The translations under genes and the position numbers were made by a program. Below, one piece after another: positions 13,601 to 26,481 of a stretch of DNA of 64,000 nt (position 1 is the stretch's first letter; each line of letters starts with the position of its first letter). Below the pieces are notes generated by a model that ran no database searches, had not been told where the DNA came from, and saw only the letters and a list, made by a program, of their open reading frames with translations. Source of the stretch: Muricea muricata (taxonomy: Eukaryota; Cnidaria; Anthozoa; Malacalcyonacea; Plexauridae); the NCBI GenBank assembly GCA_963855995.1, contig OY979730.1, forward strand, positions 7,293,300 through 7,357,299, given 5' to 3'.

Positions 13601-15718
13601 TAATGGATCTTGTTATCTGAGATACTTTAGGTTTTAGCCGCTGAAGGAGCCAGTGCATGTTTTGTGACCGGGTAACAAAACTAATCCTTAATGTGGATAT
13701 GGTATTTATTTAATTAACTATTAAAAATGGCATGTATATTATTGATTAATCCCTACAGAGTCTTTTACATAGTGTCTTTTCAACGCTAATCCGTCTGAAT
13801 TTTGAGGCAAGAGAGCTCTAGCTGTATGTCGTTACAATACAAAAATTATAAACATTAGTCGTTACTATAATACGGTACTTGTCGGCGATACTTGTAGGAC
13901 CCTGAAATGTTTAATTAGCTGACTGCTGATTTTTCATTAATTTTATATACTGAACTATTATTTTGTAAAGTTCAATATGTCATGTTCAATCATGGACTTG
14001 GCAATGATTCGTTTGTTGATTAGTAAGCTCTTATTGAGTATCGCTGTTGCCCAGAAACGATGCATGTGATATTTAGTTCTAAGTAATTCATATATTAGAA
14101 TAATAGCATTGAATAGATATAATTCTTGAATTAAACTTCTTGCAATAAAGTGCCCACCCTGCAGGATTATAGCTGTTGAATTACGGCAAGGTCAAGAACA
14201 GCTTCGTATGGAACGTTTTTGCATATGTTTTGTCTTTTGATCAACCTTATATTTCTCTGCCTATCCAGTCCTCAGTATAACAAAACACTTGCTATTTCTA
14301 TCTTTGCCAAGTTTTCTATTTGTAAGCCTGCAAAGTCGTATTTTTCTGATAAATTTATTCTTTTTTAATTTTTTGGAAAAAGTCCTTTTGCAAAAAGGCA
14401 CCCGACTGCTTATAGTAGTTCCATATTTCATTACTTATAGAATGTATGGTCACCTTTTGATAAAGAATAAAAATATTGTTCAAATTTAAGTTTAAAAGGT
14501 TTAAGTTGTTAAATATCAAGGCAAATTATAATCAAGAATATCTAAATTAGACAGACAGAATACTGTGCAAAACTTCCAAGTGTGTTTCTCATAGCTTGAC
14601 TCGTAACCTTGTTTTGTCGCTTAGGGATACAGACTGAGTTGCATTAATTGGGATTTGGGGGGAATATTCGTTCGAAACACAAACAAGTATCCAGCCTGTT
14701 GTAACCACATTTCTATTTAGTCTGTTGGCATACACTATTTCTTACTGTCCCATGTTACATCTATTTTCTGTAACGGTACATCATAAACATAAAACAGCCC
14801 TTGCAAGCTTGACATAATTAAAACTGAGCATAAAACCAGACTAACAAATATAACAAGTGCATAGGCAGGCCAACTAAACACTGATATAGTTTCGTAGTAT
14901 AAAGTTCGTAAATGGCTATCCAAGATATAGAGTCGTATAGTATGAGGTACATAAAAGGGTGTGTAGTGAGATTTATAGAAAAAATGTACGTAATAAAAAA
15001 GGATATCATCACATTACAATATACACTAATACTAATGTCCTTTAGCGCGTGCATATACACATTCAAGATAATATTGCACTGCTGGCTACGCGATGTAAAT
15101 AATGGTTCAGGTTTATAAGAGTCACTCATGGCTGTAATGGTCTTCTGAGTGCTTCAAGGGTATCTAGTTGAATGAGATATATTAGCATGGCATTTTCAGT
15201 TGAAAACATAGCTTCGAATATCAGCAAGGCATTTTGGTGTAAACAGAAATGAGTCGAAGAAGCAATATTGAAAAGCTCGTGAGTGACTTTTAGCAACACT
15301 TAGCTGTTTTAGACAATGCCCTTTGGCAACTTGTTAACGGCAAAATATAAGTTTGGGAGCCCGAAATGTATTGAGGTTTATTAATAAAAATGACGTTTAT
15401 ACTGAAGATAGTGTCAATCATTTAGCATGCTTTGATGGCATCATGTAAACTACACGGTCAATATACAGTTATCAATCATGTTATTCGAGTTATTATGTCA
15501 TGCAGTTTCAGAAAAAGTATTGGGTCGAATGTCGATAACGATAAACACAGTATGTTTCCAGAGCAGATGGTCTTTGTAATTTTTTTATGATTTTGAGACA
15601 AAAGAAAATTCAACTTTTATATTTAGTTCTGTTAATGTGTGATTAACATTTGGTGATCCTGCTAGGAGGTTAAAATTTAGAAGGACACAGTGGAAATGGT
15701 GAAGAGAATATGCCCTTC
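10613..15718. other. intergenic DNA, no supported gene
   Basis: The longest open frames (for example 12411-12728 and 14818-15129 on the - strand, about 100 codons each) show no domain I recognise. They look like chance frames in AT-rich DNA. No RNA gene was found. Confidence 0.55.
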
Positions 15719-16151
15719 GCGTTTTAGGGGTGGAACACGTCGTTGGGTTTCTTGTTGGGTGCAACGGAAGTGGATTTTTTCATAAATGCGAGTTAGAAAT
15801 AGGCATAGGTGAAGGTTTTGAAACATGCATAATTATATAAAATACCTTGATGATGGCCTTCTAGTTTGGAGTAGCTTTTTGGGGGTTAGATGCATGGAGC
15901 TGAAGCCATTTTTCGTGCGACAGAACACACAGACCTAACAGCGCAACAACACAACAGTCCGACAGCGCCAACACTTCAACAAACACAACTGCCCAAAAAC
16001 CCAACAGAAGACTATCATCTAGGTATGCTTTATAATTTTACACGTTCCAAAATGCTTGCGCATGTGTATTTCTAACTTGCATTCATGGCAAAATCCACTT
16101 CCGTTGGGCACAACAAGAAACCCGACAAAATGTATTTCACCCCTAAAACGC
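15719..16151. mobile_element. foldback element with about 125-bp terminal inverted repeats
   Basis: The left end GCGTTTTAGGGGTG (15719-15732) is the exact inverse of the right end (16138-16151). Complementarity continues inward: the stretch around TTGGGTTTCTTGTTG and CGGAAGTGGATTTT is mirrored by AAAATCCACTTCCG and CAACAAGAAACCC. Weaker pairing runs to about 15845 and 16028. The 180-bp centre is rich in CAACA motifs and encodes nothing recognisable. No clear target-site duplication was identified. Confidence 0.75.
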
Positions 16152-16570
16152 AACTTGACTATATGGTCCGCAAATTGTTTGTAGACCCCAGCCCCTTCTC
16201 ACTAAAATCTAATGATCTAAATACGCGACCAGCTTGTACAATTAATCAATGAGAAAACAACCGGGAAAACAAAACTGACATAGATTAAACGTTACTTACA
16301 AAAAGCATACATTATTAATAAAGAAGGAAATAACAAAACTGAAATGGAAAATTGTGAGGAGTATCGTGGAGGACTAAGGCAATATTTACCAAAATTTGAT
16401 GAAATTTTACTATTAATTGTTTACTACTCTTGCCCACACATTGTGCGAGAATCACTCAGTTCTGTTCATTACCACAACTTTAATTTGGTGACCATTTTCC
16501 TGATTTGTTAACAATTATATGCAAAGCATAGTTAGGATAAATTTGACGGGAAAAATTGGGCTCGACGGTT

Positions 16571-17025
16571 TATTACGTTACTGTCAGTACAGTTCGTTCA
16601 AAACAGCGTCAATGTAAACAGTAACCAGCATGCACAACGTAGTTATAATATTTTATACAAACATCATTCTTAAAAGTTAGACAGAAAGGGTTCTCCAATC
16701 CATTCAAACGAAGTTCAGTCACATGGCGGAAAATTATGTGGCAGAGCATGGCGCATTATCATGCATAAAAAAAGTTTTGGCTATACGAAGCTGCTGTTCT
16801 TGTGACATGAGGTAAGACACTAAAAGTCATCAATGATCAACCCTAAAACATTTCATTCTCGAGCACTTCTATCGTGCGCCCCTCATGGTTTGAGTGATTG
16901 GACAACCACTCTTTGTGTAATTCGACATTGAAAAAATTATTCTAACTTCTGAAACTCTTGTTGGCCAAGTAGTTAAGTTTACATTGACGCTGTTTTTAAC
17001 GAACTAGTCAAACAGTAACGTAATA
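16571..17025. mobile_element. TIR element, about 48-bp terminal repeats
   Basis: The left end TATTACGTTACTGTC...TTCGTT..AACAGCGTCAATGTAAAC (16571-16618) is mirrored by GTTTACATTGACGCTGTTTT...AACGAAC...CAGTAACGTAATA near 16978-17025. The interior of about 360 bp lacks a recognisable frame, so this is a non-autonomous DNA transposon. Its superfamily cannot be assigned with confidence from the ends alone. Confidence 0.75.
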
Positions 17026-17422
17026 TTTTGACGTTTCTTCTATCCTTTCACATGTAATTATGGAGCAGTAAGGGCAACAATTCAAAAACTCAGGGAAATT
17101 TCTGTCAAAGCACTGACTTTGACTGTGACAATACGTACTGTACAATACGCCGGTGACTGTGTCGCTGTGGCACCTTGTGTCAACACACGAGAATCTGGCG
17201 GATCTTTGTCAGGCAGATAAAGTCCGTCGAAACTGATGAAAGACGCGAATAAAGTTAAAAGTCGTCCAGACTATTTGTAGAGCGAAAAATGCCACGGTGT
17301 GAAGGTAGCGGAGTCGCGTAAGCTGATAATGACCATTAATACCGAAAGCAATGAATACACCAGCCACGAGTGTAGAGGGAATAACAAAACTGATTTCGAG
17401 ATGAGCGAAATAACATGTTGAA

Positions 17423-19580
17423 ATGAGTGACCTAAATAACACAATAATAGCTACAGGGAAAAATGCATCACCGAACGCTAACACCAAAAAATTTATAACA
17501 GTGCGAGATATGCTGAGAAGTCGTACGTTGGAAATGGGAAGATACTTAAAGAAAATTAATTGGTCTGTAGTGTGTGGGCCCTTAAGCACTTGTGAAAATA
17601 TGTGGACAAGTTTTCGTGAACTGGTTCATTCTAGGCTAGATATTATTATGCCATGCAGAGAAACAAATTCGCATCCATCCAACTGACGCCCCATGCATAA
17701 ACCAGAAACTTAAATCTCCTATCCTCAGTAACAAAAAGCTTCTCACATGCATGGAGTGTATTCACCTCAATTCAAATACTAGCGGAACCGTGTCAATAGA
17801 GAACGAAAAGTTTGCAGGGCGAAGTATTGCGAATCTCACATTAAACAGCTACAAGAAGGAGCCTCGAGAAATTGGTGGAGTGATGTTAAGCAGCTGAGTG
17901 GCATGAAGTCTGCAGATGTACGTAAATTTATCAGATCAGATCAGGTCAATGTTGAAGGATTTAGGACCCTCAATCCGCAGGAACAAGCTAACATCATTAA
18001 TACTGCTTTTCTAGCACCCTTGGATGAATATAAATTATTAAAACCCCTCGATCACCTTCCGTTAGAACTTGCCAATCTCCATGGAGGTCATTGAAAAACG
18101 TTTACAACAACCTCTAGCAAAATTAAATCCTAACAAGGTGTCTGGGCCATGTTGCCCACCAGATGTTTCGCCTTTACAGAAGAAAAACCCAGTAAACACA
18201 TTGAAAAAAGATATAAGACCAATCTCCCTAACTGCCTGTGTCTCTAAAGTAGCAGAGAAATTTATTGTTGAGGATTATGTAAAACCAGCAATTTTAAACG
18301 TAATCGATCGCAGTCAATATGGAGCGATACCAAATTCATCAACTACCATGGCGTTAATTAGCATGTTACATCACTGGCGTATCAATACTGATGGTAATGG
18401 GTCAACAATAAGAACAATATTATTTGATTACCGTAAGTCATTCGATTTCATCGACCACGGCGTCCTTGTTAACAAAATGGGTAATTTGAACATACCTCGA
18501 AGCATTAGGACCATGGTTATTTATTTTAATGATCCTAGACCTAGATAGCAACTCTCCATACATATGGAAATTTGTGGACGGTACTAAAGCATCTGAAATA
18601 CTCGCAAAAGGCAGCGTTTGTATAGCCCAGAATATAGCTGATCATGTTATGCAGTTCAAAACAATTACATCCAGTTAAATGTAAAGAACAGAGAATTTCT
18701 TTTAGTCGTGAACCTGTTGTCCAGTGGCGTAGCCAGCGTCAATAATTGGAGGGGCGAATATTCATATATTTGTGTTCACAGACCTTAAAAACAATCGATT
18801 TCAAAACAAATTAATGATGCAAAACATGATACATGAATATTCGCCCCTCCAATTATCGACGCTGGCTACGCCACTGCTGTTGTGACAGTTAAGGCCTGGA
18901 CCAAGTGACAGTTAATGGCAAAGAAATTGAACTCGTTGATAGTGCTAAATTATTGGGAGTGACAATAAGTAGTAATCTAACTTGGAATGCCCACATAAAA
19001 GAGGTAATTAAAAAAGCCAGAAAAAGGATGTATTATTTGGTTAAGTTGAAAAGAGCTAGGCTACCAGTCGAAGATCCCGTGTTATTCTATACATCCTGAT
19101 TTCCTGCGTGCGATCACGGTGCGATCAGTTATGGATTATGCTGTACCAGCCTTCTATCACGCCCTTTCGCAATACTTAAACAACGACTTAATACGCCTGG
19201 AAAAAAAGAGCGATTTCAATTATAAATCCTCATGTGCACTACCTTGCAGCAGAAGTTTTGAACATGAAACTTGCAGAAGAACATCACAATTTTTTGTGCA
19301 AAAACTTTTTTGACAAAATTGTAAATAATGCAAACCACAAACATGCTGACTTGCTTCCAAAGAAACTGAAATGAACATAAATTTAACTTACCCAGTTTAA
19401 GACTAACCGTACAAGAAATTCGTTTGTGATCGCGATGTCGTCGAAGATGTAAAGTGAATATCAGTTGTGACCATTAGTTAGACCCTGTTATTTATAATTT
19501 TTAAATTATGCATTTTTTAATTTACGCAACTCAGCCATTGGCTGCGAAGTAATTTAAAATAAACTTTATTAAAAAAAAAA
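17423..19580 (+). pseudogene. degenerate CR1/jockey-type LINE (endonuclease end plus reverse transcriptase)
   Basis: Fragments in consecutive + frames match non-LTR retrotransposon ORF2 in order. The C-terminal edge of the endonuclease region is at 17423-17686. A linker is at 17850-18094, including the WW-x-DVK..SGM motif. Reverse transcriptase is at 18069-18548, with RPISLT, YGAIPNSST and FDYRKSFDFIDH. The catalytic box near 18570 reads FVDG instead of FVDD. The thumb region is at 18905-19313, with KLLGVTISSNLTWNAHI and SVMDYAVPAFYHAL. Stops, frameshifts and two internal deletions (one before RPISLT, one between the RT core and the FVDG box) make it dead. A hAT MITE is inserted at 18722-18876. 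AATAAA at 19558 followed by an A-run ends the element. Confidence 0.85.
18722..18876 (+). mobile_element. hAT-type MITE, family B (155 bp), inserted in the LINE
   Basis: Terminal inverted repeats CAGTGGCGTAGCCAGCGTC...GACGCTGGCTACGCCACTG are followed inward by a longer inverted stretch (AATTGGAGGGGCGAATATTCAT and its complement). The flanks are CTGTTGTC (18714-18721) and CTGTTGTG (18877-18884), an 8-bp target duplication with one mismatch. The insertion interrupts the reverse transcriptase remnant, so it postdates the LINE. Confidence 0.93.
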
Positions 19581-20035
19581 GAAATATGCGCAATCCAGAT
19601 CAGCGGATACAGATAAAGAGTACTTACGAGTGATCAGATCAAAAATGTGGAAGAATAGATGATACGGTTAACCAGCAGAGTTTTCATGCAGGCCAATTTG
19701 GAATGTTTGAATTTAAGAAGACGCCGTCTCGACCAAAGATTTACCTATGTTTCAGGCACTGCGCCTTCTATAAGACTATACACTAGGCCATTCATTATCA
19801 TCCAAGGATTTATATATCGGTAGAAGAGATAGTAGGCGTATTCAATCGTTTGACGGTTCGTACTTTCCATTTGGAAATTGCGTGGGGCACAGCCTCGTAC
19901 CCAGGTCATTTTGTTTACATATTGGGGTGGGGCTGGCATGTATGCTGACTTGAATTAATGTCGCAAGGAAAAAAAAACACGCGAAAGATGTAGGTTCTTT
20001 CATTAGCTGGAACGATAAAAGCACATTTAGAGCCT
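19581..20035. other. short spacer between LINE and pseudogene
   Basis: No feature supported. The small - strand frames near 19745-20039 have no recognisable similarity. Confidence 0.5.
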
Positions 20036-23000
20036 TCACTCAGAAACGCAGAATGATATTTTTATCGTTTTAAGTTGTTTTAGTGTTGGTATTTTTACAT
20101 CAGTTTGTGTTAACAATTTTCTCGCACCCACAAACACTTGTGCAGAACAAGCCTGCCTTCTTGCAATTACATCGACAAGTTGTACAACCAGTGCGAATAT
20201 TTCAGCGCACGCTTTTGGGATCAGATCTTGGATCATCAAAACAGGTCGTAATTTTGTTATCATCTGTTTTTTCCATCCCATCGTTACAGGATCTAGAGGT
20301 AGGGGCTCCAAACAGTGCGTTTGTTTCCAACCAAGCGTCTGATAGTTATCATGTAACGTGTGCAGAGAAAATGCATCACTTGTTGGTGGTAATTTTGTTA
20401 ATACGCCTTCTCCTATCGACGAAAGTAGTTCGTGATGGTCAAGGAAAATCTTCCATGCAGACGTTTTGGAGTGTTTGTATATAAAAGACGTTGTGTTACA
20501 GTCAGTTAAGACATAGAAAGAAAGCAGGGCTTCGGTAGATCCCACCGGAAGATTCTCGTAGATAGCCGTAATGTTGTAGCGGCCAGACATCATCCAAAGG
20601 TTAGTGCACGAAATGTGTGGAGCATGTGCGATCAGAAGCAACAAAACATCAGTGTCTCTCGCCGATACAACAATGGTGTCGACACTACTCTTGGTGCAGT
20701 GGAGCATCATACGTGCGTCTGCTTCCTCGTGTGCTACATCGAATAGACTTGCATCGATTAACTCTCCCAATCGATTGGGGACTGTACTTCCCTCTCATCT
20801 AGGAACCCTGCACCAGTTACAATAATTTTGCCTGGGGGGTGCATTGACAACAATGTGCTCTGAAAGGAACCTGGACAGATCCGACTTGTTATCTGGTAAT
20901 GCAAGGAAGTTCTGCTAATTTTGAGGAAGTTGGACACTACCGTTTTCAAGAACCCGTCGGATCGGACGTGTCGTTTTTGTGCGCCTTTGTCTTGTTTTAT
21001 TGAGTCGTCAACATAGCAGTCAAATACGACGAGTATCTCCTGATCCCCGTCTGGCATGATTAAAATAATCGTATCTGAAGAACTATGGCATCGTCAAGCA
21101 AAAACTGTGCATGTGCAGGCCCAGCATCCATCACTTTGAGCACGTGTGAACATTACCAGGATTGACACCATCTCCATGTCAGTGGCGGATCCAGCGCAGG
21201 TCAAAATAAATTATAGCAGCCCAATTTTAAATTCAAAATAACTTTATAACAATGTCATTGGTTATGAATTTCCAAAGAATAAAATCTTACCAATGAAATT
21301 GCTTTGAAGGTGTTTTAAAATGTAAATATATCTAAGAATGGGCTGTAGTAATTTATTTTGACCTACGCTAGATCCGCCACTGCTCCATGTAACCCCACCA
21401 AAACTGGAAATTAACATTCCCTTCAGATTTCTGTTTACAAAAACAGGATGTTAGGAAAAAAAAGGATGTTATCAGCTGATTCTGTAGAAGATGCAAAAGC
21501 TGATACGTCTTGATAAAAATTTGAGTAAGATGTTAACAGTGGAGGTAGCATGGCAACTTCCACAATGCCTGCAAAGTGATCTTGTGAGTACGCATTGCTC
21601 TTTTGTACCTCTTTCCATTCATAACCTGATCCGATACGTTTGATCCAATGAGTCCACTTTCAACCCATGCTTCTACGAAACCCGAGGAGTTGATGTGGTT
21701 TTCAATCGCCTTGAGAAAACACATAGATGTGTGAAGACCACCCATTTGTATCACAAGCTTGTCTTTGTATTCAGAGATTGCGCAGTTCAATTCTACTAGC
21801 TTACAATATACATGCTTTTGTGCAGACGCAGCTGCAATATACATTATACATGCACGTTTTCACCTCTGTGTTGAGCGTATTTATGTGCAGGAGCCTGGAG
21901 GATTGGCATGTACCCCACTGTTGTCACATCTTGTTCATTGGTAGACAGTAAGTGGTTAAATTTTGTCCACTCAATCTTCATTTCAGTTTTTTGTCGCAAC
22001 ACGTTGAAAGCGACGTCAGTTGCTTGAGTCGTACGTACTACATCGTTACCATCTTCAATAACATTCTTCTCAGTTTCTTCCTTGAAAACACTGTTAAACA
22101 TCTTTTTACCACCACTGGATAAACTGCATTCATTGACTCTGTTACATTTAAAGAGCGCTTAGTCGATGACTGCACTGCAGGTTTTCAAGCAACATGTCCG
22201 TCTCTGCCGTAGAGATCTCATATATACTAGACAGTGCATCTGTATATCAAAAAGTGAAGCCAAAAATCTCAGCAGTATCCCCTCATAACAATAGGCGGCG
22301 GCCATATTGGTCGTTTCCACTCATCAAAAAAATGCTACAGAAAACACTATACTTTTCTGCATTTGTGTATTGAATACTTTTTAGCTGCATAAAAGAAAAT
22401 TTATTGTCAACTTTTTCCATTTCCGCAATACAAAATACCCAAATTATCATGCTCCGTGTCGACTCTGTGGGAACGACCAGCGCCTGCGATCTGGCTTCAA
22501 TTTTCGCTTGCCGACAGCGCGGGATGCACTATCTAGTGTACATGAGATATCTATGGTCTCTGCTCTCCGCTGCCATGCAGCAATTTGAGTGGCATGAAAC
22601 CTGTTTTTCCATCTAGTGTCTCATCCAGAATGTCGATATTATCGGCAGAAAAATAAACGAATTTTCCCCGAACCAAATTTGGTAGTATTACGCTACCAGT
22701 ATGTGGATCAGAAGAATCTAAAACGCTCTCAGCTATGCCATTGTCAACCTGAAGAATTTGATCATAATTCAAAATATGACCAGCTTGATTGAAAAGTCTG
22801 ACCATTTTCAATGTAATAATGTGAACCAAAGATAAGAAAATATCCTCGTGTGGTGCGTATGCATGCATTGTAAGCATTTCATCTGTTTCATTGGCCAATT
22901 GTGATAGAGCAAGATTAACATATTGAGTCAGTATAAGCAAACTTCCTCGCTCAGACCGGATACAATATATTACATCTGCGAATATCAGCAGCAGTTTCTC

Positions 23001-23343
23001 TTTAAACGTCGATTTTCGGCTTGAAAATGAGCTAGGAATTCCGATTTGTGTCTTTTCCGCCAGCGTGATGTATCATTCCCGTACATCGCTTAATTTGATC
23101 TCATGACCCTCTTCACACAACCAAACTAATCCTACATCAGTTTCCGTTGCTTCGCGCTTTGCTTTTTCTGCATAACGGTTGAGTGCACTTAGACAAGATA
23201 GATGATATTTTGCTTCTGCTGCTATAAAAATCAGTCACGCCACTCAAACGCATTCTAACGTTATAGTTAAATCGTGCATTTTGGATAATTTCGCTCATTT
23301 TGAAAGTTACTACAGACGACATTCGTTCTCTTGAGTGATTCAT
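20036..23343 (-). pseudogene. broken transposon-associated gene (EEAD-motif family with CXC tail)
   Basis: Read from 23343 down to 20036, consecutive - strand fragments follow the order of a large, repeated family common in cnidarian and other invertebrate genomes. Recognisable parts in order are: AEAKYHLSCLSALNRYAEKA after a frameshift (about 23240-23150); the GHILNYDQI...SADNIDILDETLDG block (22551-22940); WTKFNHLLSTNEQDVTTVGYMP (21844-22101, quoted in part); KLVIQMGGLHTSMCFLKAIE..ESGLIGSN (21533-21844); FDCYVDDSIKQ (20758-21057); and HEEADARMMLH...SARDTDVLLLL (20036-20770). A shifted frame near 20110-20170 encodes a cysteine cluster, C-TTC-R-C-N-C...C-G-C. Frameshifts, stops and an inserted MITE (21180-21382) show it is dead. 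The molecular function of the family is not known to me; its high copy number suggests a mobile element. Confidence 0.75.
21180..21382 (-). mobile_element. hAT-type MITE, family A copy 2 (203 bp), inside the pseudogene
   Basis: Same length as, and by eye about 90% identical to, the element at 6737-6939, but in inverted orientation. The ends are CAGTGGCGGATCCAGCGC and GCTAGATCCGCCACTG. It is flanked by a perfect 8-bp duplication, CTCCATGT (21172-21179 and 21383-21390). The insertion site lies within the - strand pseudogene, so the pseudogene is older. Confidence 0.94.
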
Positions 23344-25087
23344 TTTGGTAAAATATACACTGTTCTCAATTCACTTTTTTAACATGATTTCGTGTTTTAC
23401 AAGGACTGGTTGATGTGTCTATTTCAATTCTGTATCTTCGCTTCTGAACAATTTAAGTACAAAATAGCGATATGAAATAAAACTTTTGAATTTTTATTTC
23501 AAGCACTATTATCAATGTTTGAATAACAAACGTCGTTTGAATTAGTAATTTTTGAATTAGTAAGGGACTTGTCAGAAATTAACAGGGGGGGAGGGGGTGG
23601 AAACGTGAGGAGGGTCATAGCTTTTTAAGATCCTAAAAAAGGGAGGGTGAGGATAAAATGAGCTACTTTTAAGGGGAGGGTCATTCCAATTTATTCTTAT
23701 GCTTGTACAGTTGTTAGTACACAGTATAAATAGATTAGAAAAAACAAGACGCCTGCTAAGGCGTTCACTCCGCCTGCCAAAACGAAAATGGGCACAAGGC
23801 TGTAACTAGAGCGTTTATTGGGGGTGGGTTACATTCAGTTATTTGTGTTCTGCCCAACGAACTCCTTTTTAAATCAGTTATCATTAGGGTACCTTCCAAG
23901 GCATTTTAAGACATAGCTAGCACATCCTATGTAATCACTAAGATAACCAAAGATCAATGTCTCAGCGACTTGCCAGCCACTCTGTCCAGAGTCCTAGTAA
24001 GATTGCATTTTTTAGAATTTAATTTAAACTAAAGACTTTCATAGTACATAATTATATTAAACAAGATTCTTTTGTCATAATACCACCTACATATGGCTGT
24101 TTTATTTTTGGGTAGTTGTAGGGAAAGAAAATTTCACTAAAAGTGTATACAATACGTAAATATATTAACCTGATAGCATCATTTAAATCAATTCTGCAGC
24201 ACACTACCTGAAGTCTCCACAATATAATTTGTTGGGAACTTTATACTGACATATGTATTTCTGGAATTGGAATGTTAAGTGTCTCTTACCTTTTATAAAT
24301 GTATGAGATCCCACAAGCAAACAAATCATTTTGCACGAAATATCAGCATCTCAACATAATGATAGGTTGATAGGTATAGAAAACCGAGGAAAGAAATCAC
24401 AACAAATACTTCGTGATTAGGATTAGGAACACATTTCCTAGACTCACTCCTTAATCATGGAATGATGGAGTCTATCAAAATTTGCCGTTTTACAACATTT
24501 CTGGAGCAACGTTTTGATAAAGAACCTTCCTGTCACTTTTTGTTAACTATTACATGTTAAAAATTGTGTTCTATATATGGATATTTCAGTAGAATTTGCA
24601 CTTGATTCTTGTGTAGAATTTTCTAAATTTCCTTAAAAGTGGAAGGAAACACAAGAGAAAATGACGGAAACACGCTCTCAAAACTTCACCGCGATATATC
24701 GCTAGTCCGAAGCGTCGGCGTAGCTCTTTGAAAATTTTAACATTTCTACCCCCGGCTTTACTTTCGCGGTAAAAAAATTGAGTTTCCACCAGGCCAATCA
24801 GGGAGCTTTTTCTTGTGACGTAAGACAGGCAGCCGGCAACGCGCATAGTTTTAGGAAAATCAACTAAAATTTTGATGACTTTTCGCGAATTTCGTCGGGT
24901 AAAAAATGTTGAATTGACACAAAAATACAACGTACATGCTTTTCAGTTATGTCTTCTCCATATGTGTATGTTTTTAAATGAATATCGAAGTCTTTTTACA
25001 GATTTTTTTGTGGTTTAAATTTTGTACGAGTGTTCAAATTTGTATTTACTTGCCAACCTTTGTGTTAATATCTACATTATGTAAATG
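23344..25087. other. intergenic DNA, no supported gene
   Basis: The G-rich segment 23585-23690 repeats GGGGAGGGTCAT-like motifs and looks like repeat debris. The 114-codon - strand frame at 24586-24930 has no recognisable domain. I see nothing else. Confidence 0.5.
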
Positions 25088-25727
25088 CAGTGTTGCCAGA
25101 TGAAATCTCAAAATATTCATGCATGCTCACGCCAAAAGTTCACAAAAAGTTCATGTCCCTAAATTTTAAGATCGGAACTCGTCGGAATTTATCGGAGATC
25201 GTCTGAAAATGTTGGAACTTATCAACATGTCCAAAAATCCTTCACAGACTATGTTTAAATGCGAAATAAATTGCGAAAGAATTCTTTTTTAAAGTTGTAT
25301 TTAAAAAACAGGAGTGTCATTAGGCTATATTTTTATGCAAGCAAATCCATTATCATCGCTACTATTGCTTTCCGACCAATCCGACATTTTGATTTTTTAA
25401 AACACAGCGAACGGCACAAAAAAGGCGGGAAATTTAATTTAACATAAATAATACAAATTGTGTTCTATACTTCTATTATGGCACCTATTGTTTCTTACAG
25501 CCACTGCAAGTCTGCAAGACATATTTCTAAACATATTATGGGTTTTTTAGTTGGATCATTGAACATTTTCATCTTGAAAAAATGAAAATATCAAAGTTTA
25601 TGGAATTGTTCATGATATTTTAAAAAGTTCACAAAAAGTTCACAAATTTTAAATGTTCAAAAAAAGTTCATGTGGAGGGTAAAAAGTTCACAAATCTGTG
25701 AACTTTGTTCACGATCTGGCAACACTG
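25088..25727. mobile_element. hAT-like TIR element (640 bp) with internal AAAAAGTTCACA repeats
   Basis: The left end CAGTGTTGCCAGAT (25088-25101) is mirrored by ATCTGGCAACACTG (25714-25727). The interior carries several copies of AAAAAGTTCA near both ends. The CAG...CTG termini resemble the hAT MITEs elsewhere in the window, but the flanking 8 bp do not match, so the duplication has decayed or the ends are misplaced. The small open frame inside (25259-25447) has no recognisable similarity. Confidence 0.65.
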
Positions 25728-26481
25728 CTTCGGAGGGAAATTTGAAGTGAAAGCTTTTTTAAAAACAACAACTCAGTAACAACTGCAAACAACTGCGAAA
25801 AATTTTAAACTGAAGTGCTAAAGACAAAGAGTAGAGACTACAAAGAGGGACCACTTCATTGAAAAAAGCGTAAGGTGCTGTCGTGATGATTCGTCATGGG
25901 CGCCATAGTGCTGTCCCACTGAACGCTATATTAGAACTGTACGCATTCCGGGTGACTGTGCTTGTATCTGGACGTTCACACTTACCAGGAATAAACAAAC
26001 AAGGAAAGAAAACTGTTTCTGTGCACGTGATATTGTATTATGCTGTTATTGAGATGGTGACGTCATTATGACACCATTGACGTAACAAGGTGTTCACACG
26101 TCATAACTGTATAAATTTTTGGATGTAAGTAATGACAGCGTGTGATCATTAGTGGATCAAAATTCTATATATTGGTAAGTAAATCAGTATTTTTTCTGCA
26201 CTCGTCATTGTGATGATTTTACTTTTTGTGAAGTCATTTTCTCACTGAAGATCGCAATTTCAGCTTTGGTAGCAAGCATTTTCCTGTCCAGCAGATAAAA
26301 GTTAAGTACTGAATCAAATTGGCTTCAATCCCCCCCCCCCCCGCTTATGGTTCTAGGTGAAAGTCACAGACATGTTCTTGGGTGTGCTGTATCAAAAGAC
26401 GACGTTCTATTGGTCGACGGCAGAATTTTCATCACGTGATTTCGTTGGTAGTTTTTGAACAGAACGAACAAGGAAACAAGC
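25728..26481. promoter_or_regulatory. upstream region of the HDAC gene
   Basis: This is about 0.75 kb of non-coding DNA before the HDAC start codon. It contains a C-run at 26330-26342 and an inverted CCAAT-like ATTGG at about 26409-26413, 70 bp before the ATG. No TATA box is evident. The transcription start cannot be located from sequence alone. Confidence 0.3.

Noticed and set aside
14818..15129. 103-codon - strand frame with apparent membrane segments
   Set aside because: Hydrophobicity follows from T-rich codons in AT-rich DNA; an equally open frame lies on the other strand.
17209..17589. 126-codon - strand frame with hydrophobic stretches
   Set aside because: Largely antisense to the LINE fragment; no recognisable domain.
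20083..20484. 133-codon + strand frame
   Set aside because: Antisense shadow of the - strand EEAD-family pseudogene.
24586..24930. 114-codon - strand frame upstream of HDAC
   Set aside because: Basic, repetitive composition with no recognisable domain and no splice partners; cannot be supported as a gene.
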